NCBI GenBank assembly: GCA_916048095.2 | Contig: OU696571.1 | Coordinates: 4,762,001 to 4,826,000, forward strand | Reading direction: 5' to 3' | From: Sacculina carcini | Taxonomy: Eukaryota; Arthropoda; Thecostraca; Sacculinidae | Length of the DNA: 64,000 bases | In this document: positions 22,872 to 33,608 of the stretch, in pieces | Layout: each line of letters begins with the position of its first letter | Numbering within the stretch: position 1 is the stretch's first letter | The notes under the pieces: generated by a model | Databases searched by the model: none | What the model was told of the DNA's origin: nothing | Seen by the model: the letters and a program-made list of their open reading frames with translations, nothing else | Position numbers and translations under genes: made by a program

Positions 22872-25800
22872 ATGTCCATTTTACAATGGAATATTAGAGG
22901 TATTAGACCGAATTTTAATGATTTACTGCATATTTTACACTCCCGACAACCATCGATTTTAGCAATACAGGAGACTAAGCTTTTAACTTCTTCGTATTTT
23001 AGTATTCAGGATTTTAATGTTTTTAGATTTGATAATCCCAGCTCGACTATAGCCCATGGCGGGGTTATGCTGGCTGTTCGCACCAGTGTACCCTGTCGCC
23101 GCCTGCATATTCAGTCAGATTTGCAGGTGGTTGCGGTTCGGTGCTGGCTCGGTGGTAGGGAGGTGAGTGTGTGCTCATTGTACCTGCCGCCTGGTCGCCC
23201 GTTCCCAAGGGCTGACGTCGAGTTTTTAATCAGTTCACTTTCACCCCCTTTTTATGTGTTAGGCGATTTTAATGCTCACAGCCCTTTTTGGGGTTGTGAT
23301 GCATATTGTAGCCGTGGTTTTATTATGGAGGATATTTTAACTGTATTAGACATAGGTATTTTAAACACAGGCACATATACGCATTGTACCATGCCATCGG
23401 GAAGCATGTCCGCTCTGGACCTCAGTCTGTGCAGTCCCAGTCTGCAGGCATCCACGAGCTGGACCGTTGAGAACAGTCTGTATGGGAGTGACCACTTCCC
23501 TATATGGATCTGTCTCAATGAGGTACCTAGGTTGGGAACACGACCACCGAGATGGAATTTCAAACGAGCTGATTGGGTCCGCTATGATTGCTTGACACTG
23601 GAAGCCATGGGCAACCCCACACTTCGACCCAGCGTCGAAGGTTTTGCTGAGGCCATTGTCACCTGTGCCAAACAGAGCATTCCGCGTACGGCATCGCGTC
23701 CCCGGCGGCGTCCTGTTCCTTGGTGGACAGACGCGTGTGCTACTGCGTTGCGAGAGCGACGTCGTTGCTGGGGTCGCTTCCGGCGCAACAGCACGTTGGC
23801 AAACATGCTTTGCTTCCGCCACGCTCGCGCAAAAGCTCGATGGACCTTTCGCGAGGCGAAGCGGGCCTCGTGGGTGTCCTATGTGTCCAGCATTAATCGG
23901 CATTGTCCTATATCCACCATATGGGACCGTATAAAGCGCATCTCTGGTAAGTACCGTCCCAATCCACTGCCTTCTCTGAAGATCAGTGGCGTGGACGTGA
24001 TTAATCCGGAGCATGTTGCTGACGAAATTGGCCGATATTTAGCGGAGCGCTGTCGTGCAAACGTAGACGACCCTGATTTTGCGGCGATCAAACAGCAGTG
24101 CGAGAGATCACCCGTTGATTTCTCCACCAGCTGTCAGCTGCCAATCAACAGCGATTTTTCTGCATCTGAGCTGAGAACGGCCTTGAGATCGCTTCGCGAT
24201 GTGGCTGAAGGCCCTGATGAGGTGCACAACCTCATGCTGAAACGTCTGTCGCCCGCAGTGCTGTCCACCTTGCTGCAGGTCTTCAATGATCTGTGGAGTG
24301 GTGGGCAGTTTCCGGCCTCCTGGCGACGGGCAATCGTGATACCCATCATGAAACAGGGCAAATCGGGCGATCACCCGTCTGACTATCGCCCGATATCGCT
24401 TACCTCCAGTCTCTGCAAACTGTTTGAGAAAATGGTTTGCAGACGGCTGGTATGGTTTCTGGAACGCGGTCGGCTGTTCAATGATGCTCAGTGCGGATTT
24501 CGCCAGGGTCGCTCAACGTTAGACCACTTGGTGACCATTGACTCTCGCGTACGTGAAAGTTTCACGCGAGGTCACCACGTCGGGGCGATATTCTTTGACA
24601 TCGAAAAGGCATATGACACCACATGGCGACATGGTATTCTTCGCAAACTGCATCGCTGTGGTGTCAGAGGCAACATGGGGAGGTTCGTACACAATTTCCT
24701 TTTGCACCGCACATTCTGTGTGCGTGTGGGGAACTCCCTGTCTCGTTCGTTCGATCAGGCAGAAGGCGTTCCACAGGGTAGTGTGCTCAGCGTGGCCCTT
24801 TTTGCCATAATGATCAACGACATTGACGATCATTTGCCTCCCTCGATTGGACGGTCTCTATTTGTGGACGATTTCGCCATATGGTGTTCTTCCCGCAGCA
24901 CTGTTGCTGTCCAGCGTCAACTGCAGCTGGCGGTGAATAAAATAGAGACTTGGGGAACGCGTAACGGCTTCCGCTTCTCGACGTCCAAAACGGCCGGTGT
25001 ACACTTCTGCCGCCGTCGAGGTGCCTGCCCTGACATGGAAGTGGAATTGTACGGCAGTGCTGTCTCATTCCAACGCACGGTTCGGTTTTTAGGGGTCACG
25101 TTGGACTCGCGCTTGACCTACACCGACCATATTTCACAGCTGAGAACCACTTGTCTAAAGGCACTGAATGTGCTGAAGACTGTTTCCCGCATGCGGTATG
25201 GAGCAGATCGACAGTCCCTTCTCCTTCTGTACCGCTCGTTAGTCAGGTCGCGTCTCGATTACGCAAGCATCGTATATGATCTGGCTTCGGAGTCAGCAAA
25301 AGGCCGTTTGAATGTCGTACACCACGCAGGGATACGCATTGCCACCGGCGCGTTTCGCACGTCGCCAATCGTCAGCCTCCTTGTTGAGGCTGATGAGGCT
25401 CCGCTGGCGCTCCGTCGTCAAGAGCTGGTCATGCGTTATTCTTGCAAGCTGGCAAGCACCCATGAAAACCCCGCGTATGACGTGGTATTTTCCCAGCATG
25501 TGCCTGAGCAGCAGCACCTTCCAGGACCTCAGTGTTCTGTGCTGTTTTGCAGCAAAATGAGGGCACTGCTGGAGTCATGCGGGATGGGTGCTAATGACGT
25601 CCTCAGACAAGAATACACGGCGGAGTCACCCTGGGAATCGGTCACACCCGAGGTTGACGTCTCGCTAGCAGCTCTGCCGAAACACCGTACAGTGCCCAGT
25701 GTGCTTCGCTCAAACACACTGGAGCGAATTCATTCTTACGGACGGTATACTGCCGTGTACACTGATGGATCTAAGTCGGCCAGTGGTGTGGGTTGTGCGT

Positions 25801-26573
25801 TTGTAAGTGGAGGTATGTGCCGCTCGAGCACGCTGCCACCGAGCGCCTCCATTTACACGGCTGAACTTCACGCTATCCTGCTGGCCCTGGTTTTTATTCG
25901 CTCATCTTCTTTTTCATTGTTTTTAGTTTTATCTGATTCCCTTAGTGCTTTAACTTCATTATCGTCTTTCTCCTTACATCCTCTTATACAGAGGATTTTT
26001 ATCTCTCTTGACATCATCCACCACCAGGGCAAGCGGGTAAAGTTCTGCTGGATTCCGGCCCATATTGGTATTTTGGGCAACGAGCGAGCTGACAGAGCCG
26101 CAAAAAGAGCTGCTGAACGAGAGTTTTATTCATTTTATTTTAACTTTCCCATTCCGTATTCGGACTTTTATCCTATTATACATCGTTTTATCCGTTCTCG
26201 CTGGCAGCTCTCCTGGGACGAATGTGGTTCCAACAAATTAAAAGCTGTGAAGCCCGAAATCGGACATTGGATGTGCTCTTGTCGCCGGAAGAGGTCCGAG
26301 GAAGTGGCGCTCTGTCGTCTGCGTGTGGGTCACACGTACGATACGCATCGCCATCTTCTACTCGGACAACCTGAACCCACGTGCAGCGCATGTAATGTAC
26401 GTCTCTCCGTGCAGCACATCCTGGTGGAATGCCCATCATTCTCAGAGGCGCGTCAACGTTTTCTTGGATCCGTTCGGACTATTCACGATGTTCTCGGACA
26501 GGAGCAATCGGCGGTCATTGAGGGCCGCATTTTTGAGTTTTTACGGCTTTTGCCTTTTAGAATTATTTATTGA
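22872..26573 (+). CDS. I-group LINE ORF2: endonuclease, reverse transcriptase, RNase H
   Basis: 1,233 codons, starting MSILQWNIRG. APE endonuclease spans about residues 1-230 (QETKLL, LGDFNAHSPFWGC, S206-D207-H208). Reverse transcriptase has PISLTSSLCKLFEKM, motif A FFDIEKAYD (Asp576), motif B GVPQGSVLSV, and motif C FVDD at 664-667. RNase H follows: YTDGSK (Asp965), AELHAIL, LSDSLSAL, and WIPAHIGILGNERAD. A C-terminal CCHC-type zinc motif starts CSACN at about 1171 and ends QHILVEC. All catalytic residues expected are present and the frame is uninterrupted. The protein performs target-primed reverse transcription in the nucleus. Confidence 0.95.
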   Translation: MSILQWNIRGIRPNFNDLLHILHSRQPSILAIQETKLLTSSYFSIQDFNVFRFDNPSSTIAHGGVMLAVRTSVPCRRLHIQSDLQVVAVRCWLGGREVSVCSLYLPPGRPFPRADVEFLISSLSPPFYVLGDFNAHSPFWGCDAYCSRGFIMEDILTVLDIGILNTGTYTHCTMPSGSMSALDLSLCSPSLQASTSWTVENSLYGSDHFPIWICLNEVPRLGTRPPRWNFKRADWVRYDCLTLEAMGNPTLRPSVEGFAEAIVTCAKQSIPRTASRPRRRPVPWWTDACATALRERRRCWGRFRRNSTLANMLCFRHARAKARWTFREAKRASWVSYVSSINRHCPISTIWDRIKRISGKYRPNPLPSLKISGVDVINPEHVADEIGRYLAERCRANVDDPDFAAIKQQCERSPVDFSTSCQLPINSDFSASELRTALRSLRDVAEGPDEVHNLMLKRLSPAVLSTLLQVFNDLWSGGQFPASWRRAIVIPIMKQGKSGDHPSDYRPISLTSSLCKLFEKMVCRRLVWFLERGRLFNDAQCGFRQGRSTLDHLVTIDSRVRESFTRGHHVGAIFFDIEKAYDTTWRHGILRKLHRCGVRGNMGRFVHNFLLHRTFCVRVGNSLSRSFDQAEGVPQGSVLSVALFAIMINDIDDHLPPSIGRSLFVDDFAIWCSSRSTVAVQRQLQLAVNKIETWGTRNGFRFSTSKTAGVHFCRRRGACPDMEVELYGSAVSFQRTVRFLGVTLDSRLTYTDHISQLRTTCLKALNVLKTVSRMRYGADRQSLLLLYRSLVRSRLDYASIVYDLASESAKGRLNVVHHAGIRIATGAFRTSPIVSLLVEADEAPLALRRQELVMRYSCKLASTHENPAYDVVFSQHVPEQQHLPGPQCSVLFCSKMRALLESCGMGANDVLRQEYTAESPWESVTPEVDVSLAALPKHRTVPSVLRSNTLERIHSYGRYTAVYTDGSKSASGVGCAFVSGGMCRSSTLPPSASIYTAELHAILLALVFIRSSSFSLFLVLSDSLSALTSLSSFSLHPLIQRIFISLDIIHHQGKRVKFCWIPAHIGILGNERADRAAKRAAEREFYSFYFNFPIPYSDFYPIIHRFIRSRWQLSWDECGSNKLKAVKPEIGHWMCSCRRKRSEEVALCRLRVGHTYDTHRHLLLGQPEPTCSACNVRLSVQHILVECPSFSEARQRFLGSVRTIHDVLGQEQSAVIEGRIFEFLRLLPFRIIY

Positions 26574-26945
26574 GTTTTATTTCTTGACTTTCACATTCAT
26601 TTTGTTCACTATCACGCTTATTTATTTCATCATTCCATTCCTCATGTCCATCATTTTTGGGTGTTTAGGCTGTGAATAGACTGGGGGGTGCCGTATGGTC
26701 CCAGAGGCCGGTGCACCCCATAAACACAAATAACGAACGAATTCTAAGCGTATTTCTATATTAAAGTCACTTATGCGCTTGTCATTGAGCTGCATGTACC
26801 TTAACTGAAGGCTGATATTAGCACGATATTACTACGTGTACATCACTGGTGAACAGCGAAGATTCTGGAAGCAAGAACAGATCCAAGTCATCAGAACTGT
26901 TCCAGCAATTCTGTTAATTGTTCCAGCGACAGAAACATCATCATC

Positions 26946-28190
26946 ATGTATGCCATCCTGGAGACTATTCATGAGAGTGAGGAGTGTGTGTGGGACGCAA
27001 ACGGCAACGAGATGGCTCAAGACTTCACCCAGCCTACTAGCAGTTCTTGTGATGAGGCTAATGAGCAGATCGTGCCACGAGCGTATTACGATTACGTCAC
27101 TGACAACAAATTCGTCAACATGCTGACGGAAATTCAAAAGATTCTGCAAGAAGAAATTGACGAAGATGAGGAACAAAACTATCCTAACAAAAAGGACATA
27201 AACAATGAACCAAATATGGATAATGACAAACAGTCATCAGGAAACGGCAAAAGTACCGTGGCATATTACGATTACGTCACGGATAATAAGTTTGTTAATA
27301 TGTTGACGGCTATTCAAAAACTCCTGCAAGAGGAGATTGATGCCGTTGAATACGAAGATAAGGACAATAAAATAGAAGGCGACATTCAATTTGATGTGGA
27401 CGAACCTATGACGTTATCAGAAGTGACGAGATTCGATATGTCGGACATCACAGAAGATGAAGCCAACAACAACTTCCATCATTCAGACAACAAGAACGTG
27501 GCTAATATGCAACACAACAACGATAACAATCATCAGACGTCAGGAACTGCAGTACCATTCGTTCATTATTATGATTACTACACGGACAACAAGTTTGTCA
27601 ATATGCTCACTGCTATCCAGAAACTTCTCCAAGAAGAGATCGATAGCATTGACAACATGGACGGGAATGATCAAACAGATATCAACAAACAATCCCATGC
27701 GGATAATGTATCGCAGCAGTCATCAGAAGCTGCAGATAAAGACATACCGTACTACAAATATCACAGCGAGAACAAATTTGTAAACATGCTGACATCTCTT
27801 CAAGAAATACTCCAGTTAGAAATCGATGGAGTTGAAGAAGATGAAGCCAACAAGAAAGAGTCTGACTCCACTGAAGACAAGATGAGCTCAGTGGTTATTG
27901 TTGACTCGATTAAGACACCCGTCCATCTCGGCGTCGATGACAGTAGAGATGTGGAGGAAGACGGGGTTACTGCAAATAATTCACGACCTGCAGTACTGAA
28001 TGGCCCATGCATTGATAATGTGCAGGCCAAAACAACAGTGATGCAAAATCCTATGTCTTCGCATGGAGATATCAGACCGGACAAGAGAAGGTGCATCCAG
28101 ATGCAAAAAGACCAGAAATACAACAGAAGGTACACCGCCCCAAGGCGAAATTGGAGGCACCGAAGATTCAGACAACAAAACTGTTCATAA
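26946..28190 (+). CDS. Nested intronless gene: protein with four copies of a YYDYxTDNKFVNML repeat
   Basis: 414 codons from ATG to TAA with no intron, lying inside intron 10 of the giant gene on the same strand. I do not recognise the family. A 26-residue motif occurs at residues about 47-72, 107-132, 208-233 and 269-294: an aromatic YYDY/YYKY start, T/S-D/E-N-K-F-V-N-M-L, then an amphipathic helix ending LQEEID. Linkers are acidic and Asn/Asp/Gln-rich, apparently disordered. The last 40 residues are basic (RPDKRRC, RRYTAPRRNWRHRRFRQQ). No signal peptide or membrane segment. Repeats differ much more at synonymous and linker positions than in the motif, suggesting selection. Codon use is more AT-rich than the spectrin exons. 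AATAAA at 28572 may be its poly(A) signal. The I-group LINE sits about 200 bp upstream of the ATG. Confidence 0.72.
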   Translation: MYAILETIHESEECVWDANGNEMAQDFTQPTSSSCDEANEQIVPRAYYDYVTDNKFVNMLTEIQKILQEEIDEDEEQNYPNKKDINNEPNMDNDKQSSGNGKSTVAYYDYVTDNKFVNMLTAIQKLLQEEIDAVEYEDKDNKIEGDIQFDVDEPMTLSEVTRFDMSDITEDEANNNFHHSDNKNVANMQHNNDNNHQTSGTAVPFVHYYDYYTDNKFVNMLTAIQKLLQEEIDSIDNMDGNDQTDINKQSHADNVSQQSSEAADKDIPYYKYHSENKFVNMLTSLQEILQLEIDGVEEDEANKKESDSTEDKMSSVVIVDSIKTPVHLGVDDSRDVEEDGVTANNSRPAVLNGPCIDNVQAKTTVMQNPMSSHGDIRPDKRRCIQMQKDQKYNRRYTAPRRNWRHRRFRQQNCS

Positions 28191-28571
28191 TACACAGTTA
28201 GATATGGATAGCAGTCGCCACGAACTGCAGTATCCTTCGTGCGACCAAATAATCGTGGAAACATCACGTCATTATGTGACTTTGCCGCAATCTCAAGCTG
28301 TGTAGACAGGGCGAGGAGATGAATGGTAGCAGCGGCTTGTTTTGCCATCGCGACTGTCAGGGTCCGTGTTTCTGGGCGAACTCACGGTTCCATAAACCAA
28401 TTGCCTTACCTGGTGTGACGGCACCTCCAGGAATGACCTGCTGATCCGTTTCACGCTCAGTGTGTAGGAGCTGCGTTCTACAACTTGTAGCGCATATACT
28501 TTCCCTGCATCACATTGTTCGTGACTGTGTGTGTATTATTGCATCTACAGTAAACAAACTGCATTGTCTTG

Positions 28572-28577
28572 AATAAA
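28572..28577 (+). promoter_or_regulatory. Candidate poly(A) signal AATAAA
   Basis: Canonical hexamer 382 bases after the stop of the nested repeat-protein gene; no transcript evidence available. Confidence 0.4.
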
Positions 28578-28870
28578 CAACAACAATGCATAAATGTGTT
28601 TCCACAATCGCGAATCGGGTCTATAGAATTCGATAATAGAAGCATTGGTACACATCTTAACATAGGTTTCATTTTGTCCATATCATTTGCCTGCAATGTT
28701 CTAAAGGTCATTGACCCAAACTTCGGCATGAATCTAATTTGCGTGAAAATCCTTGCTTTATTTATTGGTATACTCCGCTAAAATATCAAGTTTGTTTGCA
28801 AAAAAATGATAGCGTTTGACTTCAATGAATTTTGGATTTCAAGTTTTTGTTTTCCTTTGAATAGATCAAA

Positions 28871-28875
<5 letters not shown>

Positions 28876-28915
<40 letters not shown>

Positions 28916-28919
28916 TATA
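28876..28919. repeat. (TA)n microsatellite
   Basis: About 40 bp of TA. Flanking sequence 28600-29400 is AT-rich with many ACTTTTT-like short motifs and no gene. Confidence 0.9.
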
Positions 28920-29401
28920 GACCGATAATATATACATAATTATAGGAGACACTATATTAATTTACAAATAACGTCGATAATAGAGATGAGCGTGAAATAT
29001 CGATACCTATATTAACAATACTTATACTGGTATTTACAGAACAACCGCAAAACACCATTCCTGAACAAAGAAGGACCGAATCCCCGACTGAACTTATCTC
29101 TAGACTTATAATTACGACTGTCAAAAGTTAATAAAGTTTCTTTTTCACTTAAAGGTCACTTTTTCATAAGCTACCTAAAACTACATGAACCCGTTGTGTA
29201 CGATAATTATTAAAAAGTTATTAGGTCAGCAAAAGATACACTTTCATCGTTAGATTACTTTTTTGTTTCTATGTTACTTTTTTATCGTCAGGTTAACTTT
29301 TAACGTCAGGTTATTTTTCTTGTTATTTGATCACTTTTCCATGGAGTTAGGTAACTTTTTGCAGGTAAAAGACACAAAAACGGTATTACCAAACCAGGAT
29401 A

Positions 29402-30353
29402 CAGGGTGAACCAAAAAAGTATATCTCCTAAAAACATCCATACATCTTTAATATTTAACCAATTGTCTTTGTTTTTATGGTTTATGAAGCGAATTTATTG
29501 CAAGGTGGAATTGCATAGAAAAACTTCGAAAATAACTTGGACAATTCAAGAAAAGACGTTTTGTGTAGATACCTACTTTGAGACGAAGTCAATGGTTGAT
29601 GTGCAGGTGCGCTTCATAAGACGATTTGGATGTCGTCATTATCCAGCATACAGGGGCATGTACAGATGGGTGCATAAATTCAGGGCCCATGGAACAGTCA
29701 TAAGCTTGAATGCTAAGGGCAATAGAGCTTCTAATTCAGGTCGGCCCCATACTGCTGGATCACCGGCCAATATTGATGCTGTCAGAGATTCTGTTGGTCA
29801 CAGATGATTGTGTGATTTGTGATTGTGCCGTCGCAGCCAAGAACTTGGAATTCCTAGGGAATCAATTCGAATGATCTTGGTTCAGGATCTACAAATGTAC
29901 CCCTATATGATGGAGATCCATATCAGCATACTCAAAGGGTCAATAATTTGCTGGTTGTGATGTGTCGATATTTCTGTGACAGAATCGATGAGAACCCAGA
30001 CTTTCTGAGCGATGTTTGGTTCTTTGATGAGGCTCATTTTTATTGTCTGAACATGTGAACTCAAAGAAAAACATCTTCTGGGGGACAACTCCACCAGAGG
30101 GTTGTCTCCAAAGGCCAATGCAATGCAACTCCGTGAAATGCACAGCATTGGTTGCAATTTCGAAGCATGAATTGATTGGTCTTTTCTGGTTTGAAGATAA
30201 AAACCAACCTTCAGTCACAGTCAATACTGTCACAGTCATACTGATATGTCAGGCATAGACTAAAGTTTATTTGTACAAAGTTTAGTTTGATTGCAATACA
30301 AATTGTGAATTTTATCGAGGTTTTTTGTAGAGACACTTTTTTGGGTCACTCTG
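29402..30353 (+). mobile_element. mariner-like transposon, decayed
   Basis: Ends are flanked by TA (29400-29401 and 30354-30355), the mariner/Tc1 target. Terminal inverted repeats: CAGGGTGAACCAAAAAAGT on the left and, reading inward on the right, CAGAGTGACCCAAAAAAGT. It encloses a broken transposase. Confidence 0.82.
29485..30258 (+). pseudogene. mariner-like transposase pseudogene
   Basis: The N-terminal part (to 29807) matches the helix-turn-helix region typical of these transposases: EKTFCVDTYFETKS, then RRFGCRHYPAYRGMYRWVHKF and a GRPHTAGSPANID linker. A stop follows VGHR, and later pieces in shifted frames keep FLSDVWFFDEAHF (catalytic Asp region) and an FWGTTPPE/ALVAISKHELIGLFWFED block. 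The C-terminal catalytic third is missing. Non-functional. Confidence 0.75.
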
Positions 30354-31109
30354 TAAAATAGATGATAAGAGATGAAAAATGATGGATAATAGAAAAGAGA
30401 TGAAAAGAGATGGATATCAGATATAGAAGAGATATCAGGACTGAAGATCAAGATACCCTTGCATGCCACCCTTAACACCTTGCCACCTTTACATGAGGAC
30501 AGGGGCATTGACACATGCATTGTGTGCGCTCACACGTGTGTATTTGATGGGGTCGCCTCATTTCTCACTTAAACAATATATAGAACAGTATTGCGACCAT
30601 TACTAAAATTAATTAAATTAGCAAGTGCATTTCACTTTTGTATCAGCTTTCCACTTTTAAATTACTTTTTGGTGGTTTTGCTCCTGTTTGCGATGTTAAC
30701 CAAATAATGTGAATTCCCTTTCGGTGGTTTATTTTAAAAATGGTACCAGGTCGGAGAGAGGATGGATAAGAGTGGTTGTTGTATTATATCTTGTCAGAAC
30801 TGCCAAAAAATAGACCTTTTTTGAATGATCATATGGTAGTTTAGGTTAGTTTTTCAGATTACTTTTTCTCGAAAATAGATAACCTACTCATAATGCTACG
30901 CTATACCAAATGTCCAATTGTCTCAAAGAAATACGTGTTATCGCTTCACCCCCTGACTAATTCCTGATCTTTGTGCATACACTTTTAGACACAACTTGAA
31001 ATTGACTAATTGTCTAAAAAAAGAACCGACATAGATGATTGCGGTATGTTTATAGAAATATGTATTCCTAATTGAATGGTCTCTGGTTAAATATGAGGTA
31101 TGAACGAAA

Positions 31110-32055
31110 ATTTGCGTTTGTGCTAGGATTACCTGCTTCATGAGCTTCAAATGTCACCTCACTGGCGACAAGGGTGACAATGCGATGCTCTAAAAATCGC
31201 GAATAGTTGCGGTAATAGGTTGAACTCAATGTTTCGCTAAAATATCACTAATTTTAAATAGTATGGTAATAACACTGATATTACTCCTTAACATTACACC
31301 TTGGGATTTTTACGTTTGTGTTCCTACTTAGTTTATTTTTGAGCATTCGCGGTTGCGTTAAGATTGTGTGTTTCACATGCTTGTCTAGTCTGTCGCACTG
31401 TGATATGGTAGTAACATTTATATCTACAATGTTATGTGACAGACTCAATCAATGTATATTTTCTTGAATGTTACAAGGTATAAATGGGTTCTTCAGACAA
31501 ATCATCATCTGATTATGCGGTAATTATACTTACTAGTTGTCTAACTAGTTTAGTACTAAGTTGGTCTAACTAGTTGCTTTAAGGCTTTTAGAAAATTTAC
31601 AAAAATTAAAGTTTAATTTTGTTGCACAAATGCACCTGTCTATATTCGAGTACTATGTCTATATTATATTGTATATGTCTGTATTGTGCCTATGTGTCCG
31701 TATGCAGTGCTATGCACAAACAGGATATCTAGCACCATGCACGAACACAATATTCACCCGCCTTCCAGATATATGTTTATCGAGCTTATGTTCACGATAC
31801 ATGAACATATGCTGCATTGTACAACTTTCACCGTAACTTCTTCCTTATAGTGTTAAATAATTGTTCTAATAGTTCAAAATTTGTCCTAAATCCAAATAGT
31901 TTGATCTTAAAAATGAAAAAGTGTTAAAAACAAAAAGTTGCATTTATCATTTCTTTAATACGTACCTCAGATCAATAAACTATTGATTTTTGGGCTTCTC
32001 AGGATGAACAAAGTGTATGATGAAAAAGTTGCATTTGCAACAAAAGGTCACCCTA
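31110..32055 (-). mobile_element. Second, diverged copy of hAT element B (truncated)
   Basis: In opposite orientation to the copy at 15.6-16.8 kb. The right end is CAAAAGGTCACCCTA, the same terminal repeat, and the interior shares GCATTCGCGGTTGCGTT, TGTGTTTCACATGCTTGT, and a GTCACCTCACTGGCGACAAGGGTGAC block. Similarity stops near 31110 and no left terminus or target duplication is found, so it is truncated or rearranged. It ends about 220 bp before exon 11. Confidence 0.75.
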
Positions 32056-32168
32056 ATAATCAAGGCAGGCCTTCGCGTCTGCCATTCTGCACCTTCGGAT
32101 TAGATGGAGACATTTTGCTGTCCCATGCGTGCTAATATTCAAGGCGCACGTGTATGCCACACAACTAA

Positions 32169-32169
<1 letters not shown>

Positions 32170-32240
<71 letters not shown>
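32170..32240. repeat. (GT)n microsatellite before exon 11
   Basis: About 35 GT units in sense orientation, 32 bases before the exon. Confidence 0.95.
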
Positions 32241-32243
<3 letters not shown>

Positions 32244-32272
32244 TTTGTTGTGTGTGTGCGTTTGTTTGTGAG

Positions 32273-32430
32273 GGTGTGAAGGCTACGAGCTGTTGGCCAG
32301 TGTGAGGTGCACAGGCGCACAAGTACAGCTGAACACGGCTGCGGACGGCTGCTGTCATATCAGCCAGCAGCTGCAGCAGCTGGAGGACAGCTGGCAGCTG
32401 GTGGTGCAGCGTTCCGAGGCTGTACAGCGG
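32273..32430 (+). CDS. Giant spectrin-repeat protein, exon 11
   Basis: Entry in phase 1 after either TTTGTGAG (start 32273) or GTGTGAAG (start 32282); both keep the frame, and the first AG is preferred. Donor CAGCGG|GTAAGT is strong, phase 0. It encodes about 52 residues with CHISQQLQQLEDSWQLVVQ. It sits directly after a (GT)n tract and about 220 bp past the terminus of a hAT copy. The preceding intron is 12.8 kb. Confidence 0.78.
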
Positions 32431-33353
32431 GTAAGTGGCTGGTAATGTGGTAATTGGGTAACTGAGTGGTATTACTGGACGTTGTTTACGAAGTTCAACA
32501 AGCCAGTTATGCTAGCTATGTGTGTTCATATTATGCTGTAATATTTTATATCACAGATTATATGTTGTGTCACATTGTGAGTGTGTATTGTGGGTGTTTG
32601 TAAGCATTTATATTTCCGTTGAGGAATAGTTTATTTCCAGTGTATAATTGTAATAGTATTGTCTTTTTCTGCCATTTAATGATCAAGGTACATGCGGATT
32701 GCGTCATGTAATTTATCACTTTAGCCGTTTTCCCATTTCGCTTCTTTGATTGATTATATTGAAAATAATAGTTGTGATATGTATTGCAGCGGAACCAATG
32801 GTTGCTAGTTAAATTTTATCCAGGAACGCGTTCTGAGATTGAAATACCCGTGGCACGACTGAATTTCTCCCGATTTAATCGCTTTGTAATTTAGTTTTTT
32901 CGCGACTCATGAGTGTAGCACTATTTTTTAACAGATTGTCTGAGGTTGTTTTGAAAACTGGTCTTTATTATTGAGTTTTTGAGGCTTGATTATGAAGTTA
33001 TAAGGGAGAGTTTTGCTTGTGGCCCAAAGTATCGGTCATAACTGAAAACATTATCGATTATATACCCTGGAAAATTCATTATTACAATCCGCTAGTATTT
33101 GATACGCCATGTATAACTCATTTTATTAAGTGCTGCTATATCATATGTGTATATGTAGTTAATTATTTTCTGGTATTTTCTCTATTTTGCCGGTGCTCGG
33201 GGAAAGTCTATCAATTCGCACCGTCTTACAGTAGTGCTATAATTACTCTCAACAGGATATTATATGCTGAATCAATGGGAATATGTGTACGTGTGCGTGT
33301 GTGTGTGCCAATGTGACTACGTTACGTCTTGGATGACGTGGTGATGACGTCAG
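32431..33353 (+). other. Intron 11
   Basis: AT-rich, no gene or repeat, apart from a short TG/CG run (33285-33310) near the acceptor. Confidence 0.6.
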
Positions 33354-33506
33354 GACGAGCAGAGACGTCGTGAGACAAGTCAGCGATTGACAGACGCCAT
33401 CTCACTGGCAACTCAGTGGCTCAGTGATGCCAGACGGATCGTCGCCTGGCAACCCTCGCAACTTAACGCTCTCACTGAAACAAAGGCCAACCTGTTTAAG
33501 CTGCAG
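33354..33506 (+). CDS. Giant spectrin-repeat protein, exon 12
   Basis: Phase 0 in and out, donor CTGCAG|GTATGT. The start after GACGTCAG (33354) adds DEQ before the RRRETSQRL helix; a later AG at 33362 is also in frame. It contains ATQWLSDARRIVAWQ, a clear helix-A signature with two Trp. The intron ends in a TG/CG run followed by GACGT repeats. Confidence 0.8.
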
Positions 33507-33604
33507 GTATGTGTGTGTGTGTGTCTGTATGTGTGTTTTCTTACGCATTCGTGTATATATGCTTGTATTTATTTTTTCACGATCATGTGTGTATGGCAAT
33601 GTAG

Positions 33605-33608
<4 letters not shown>

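Larger units (their letters stand above)
20463..26738 (+). mobile_element. Complete I-group LINE with 13-bp target duplication
   Basis: Identical GAATTCTAAGCGT flanks lie at 20450-20462 and 26739-26751. Between them are a 0.7-kb GC-rich 5' UTR, ORF1, an 85-bp spacer, ORF2, and a 165-bp 3' UTR ending in CACAAATAACGAAC rather than poly(A). A 7-bp hairpin (GGGGTGC at 26685 with GCACCCC at 26713) sits near the 3' end, where the reverse transcriptase would bind its RNA. Endonuclease plus RNase H plus three CCHC knuckles place it in the I/R1/LOA group of non-LTR elements. No stop interrupts either ORF and the duplications are perfect, so insertion is recent. Confidence 0.93.

Noticed and set aside
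28981-28992. TAGAGATGAGCG as the left end of a hAT element
   Set aside because: No matching inverted end or 8-bp duplication was found.
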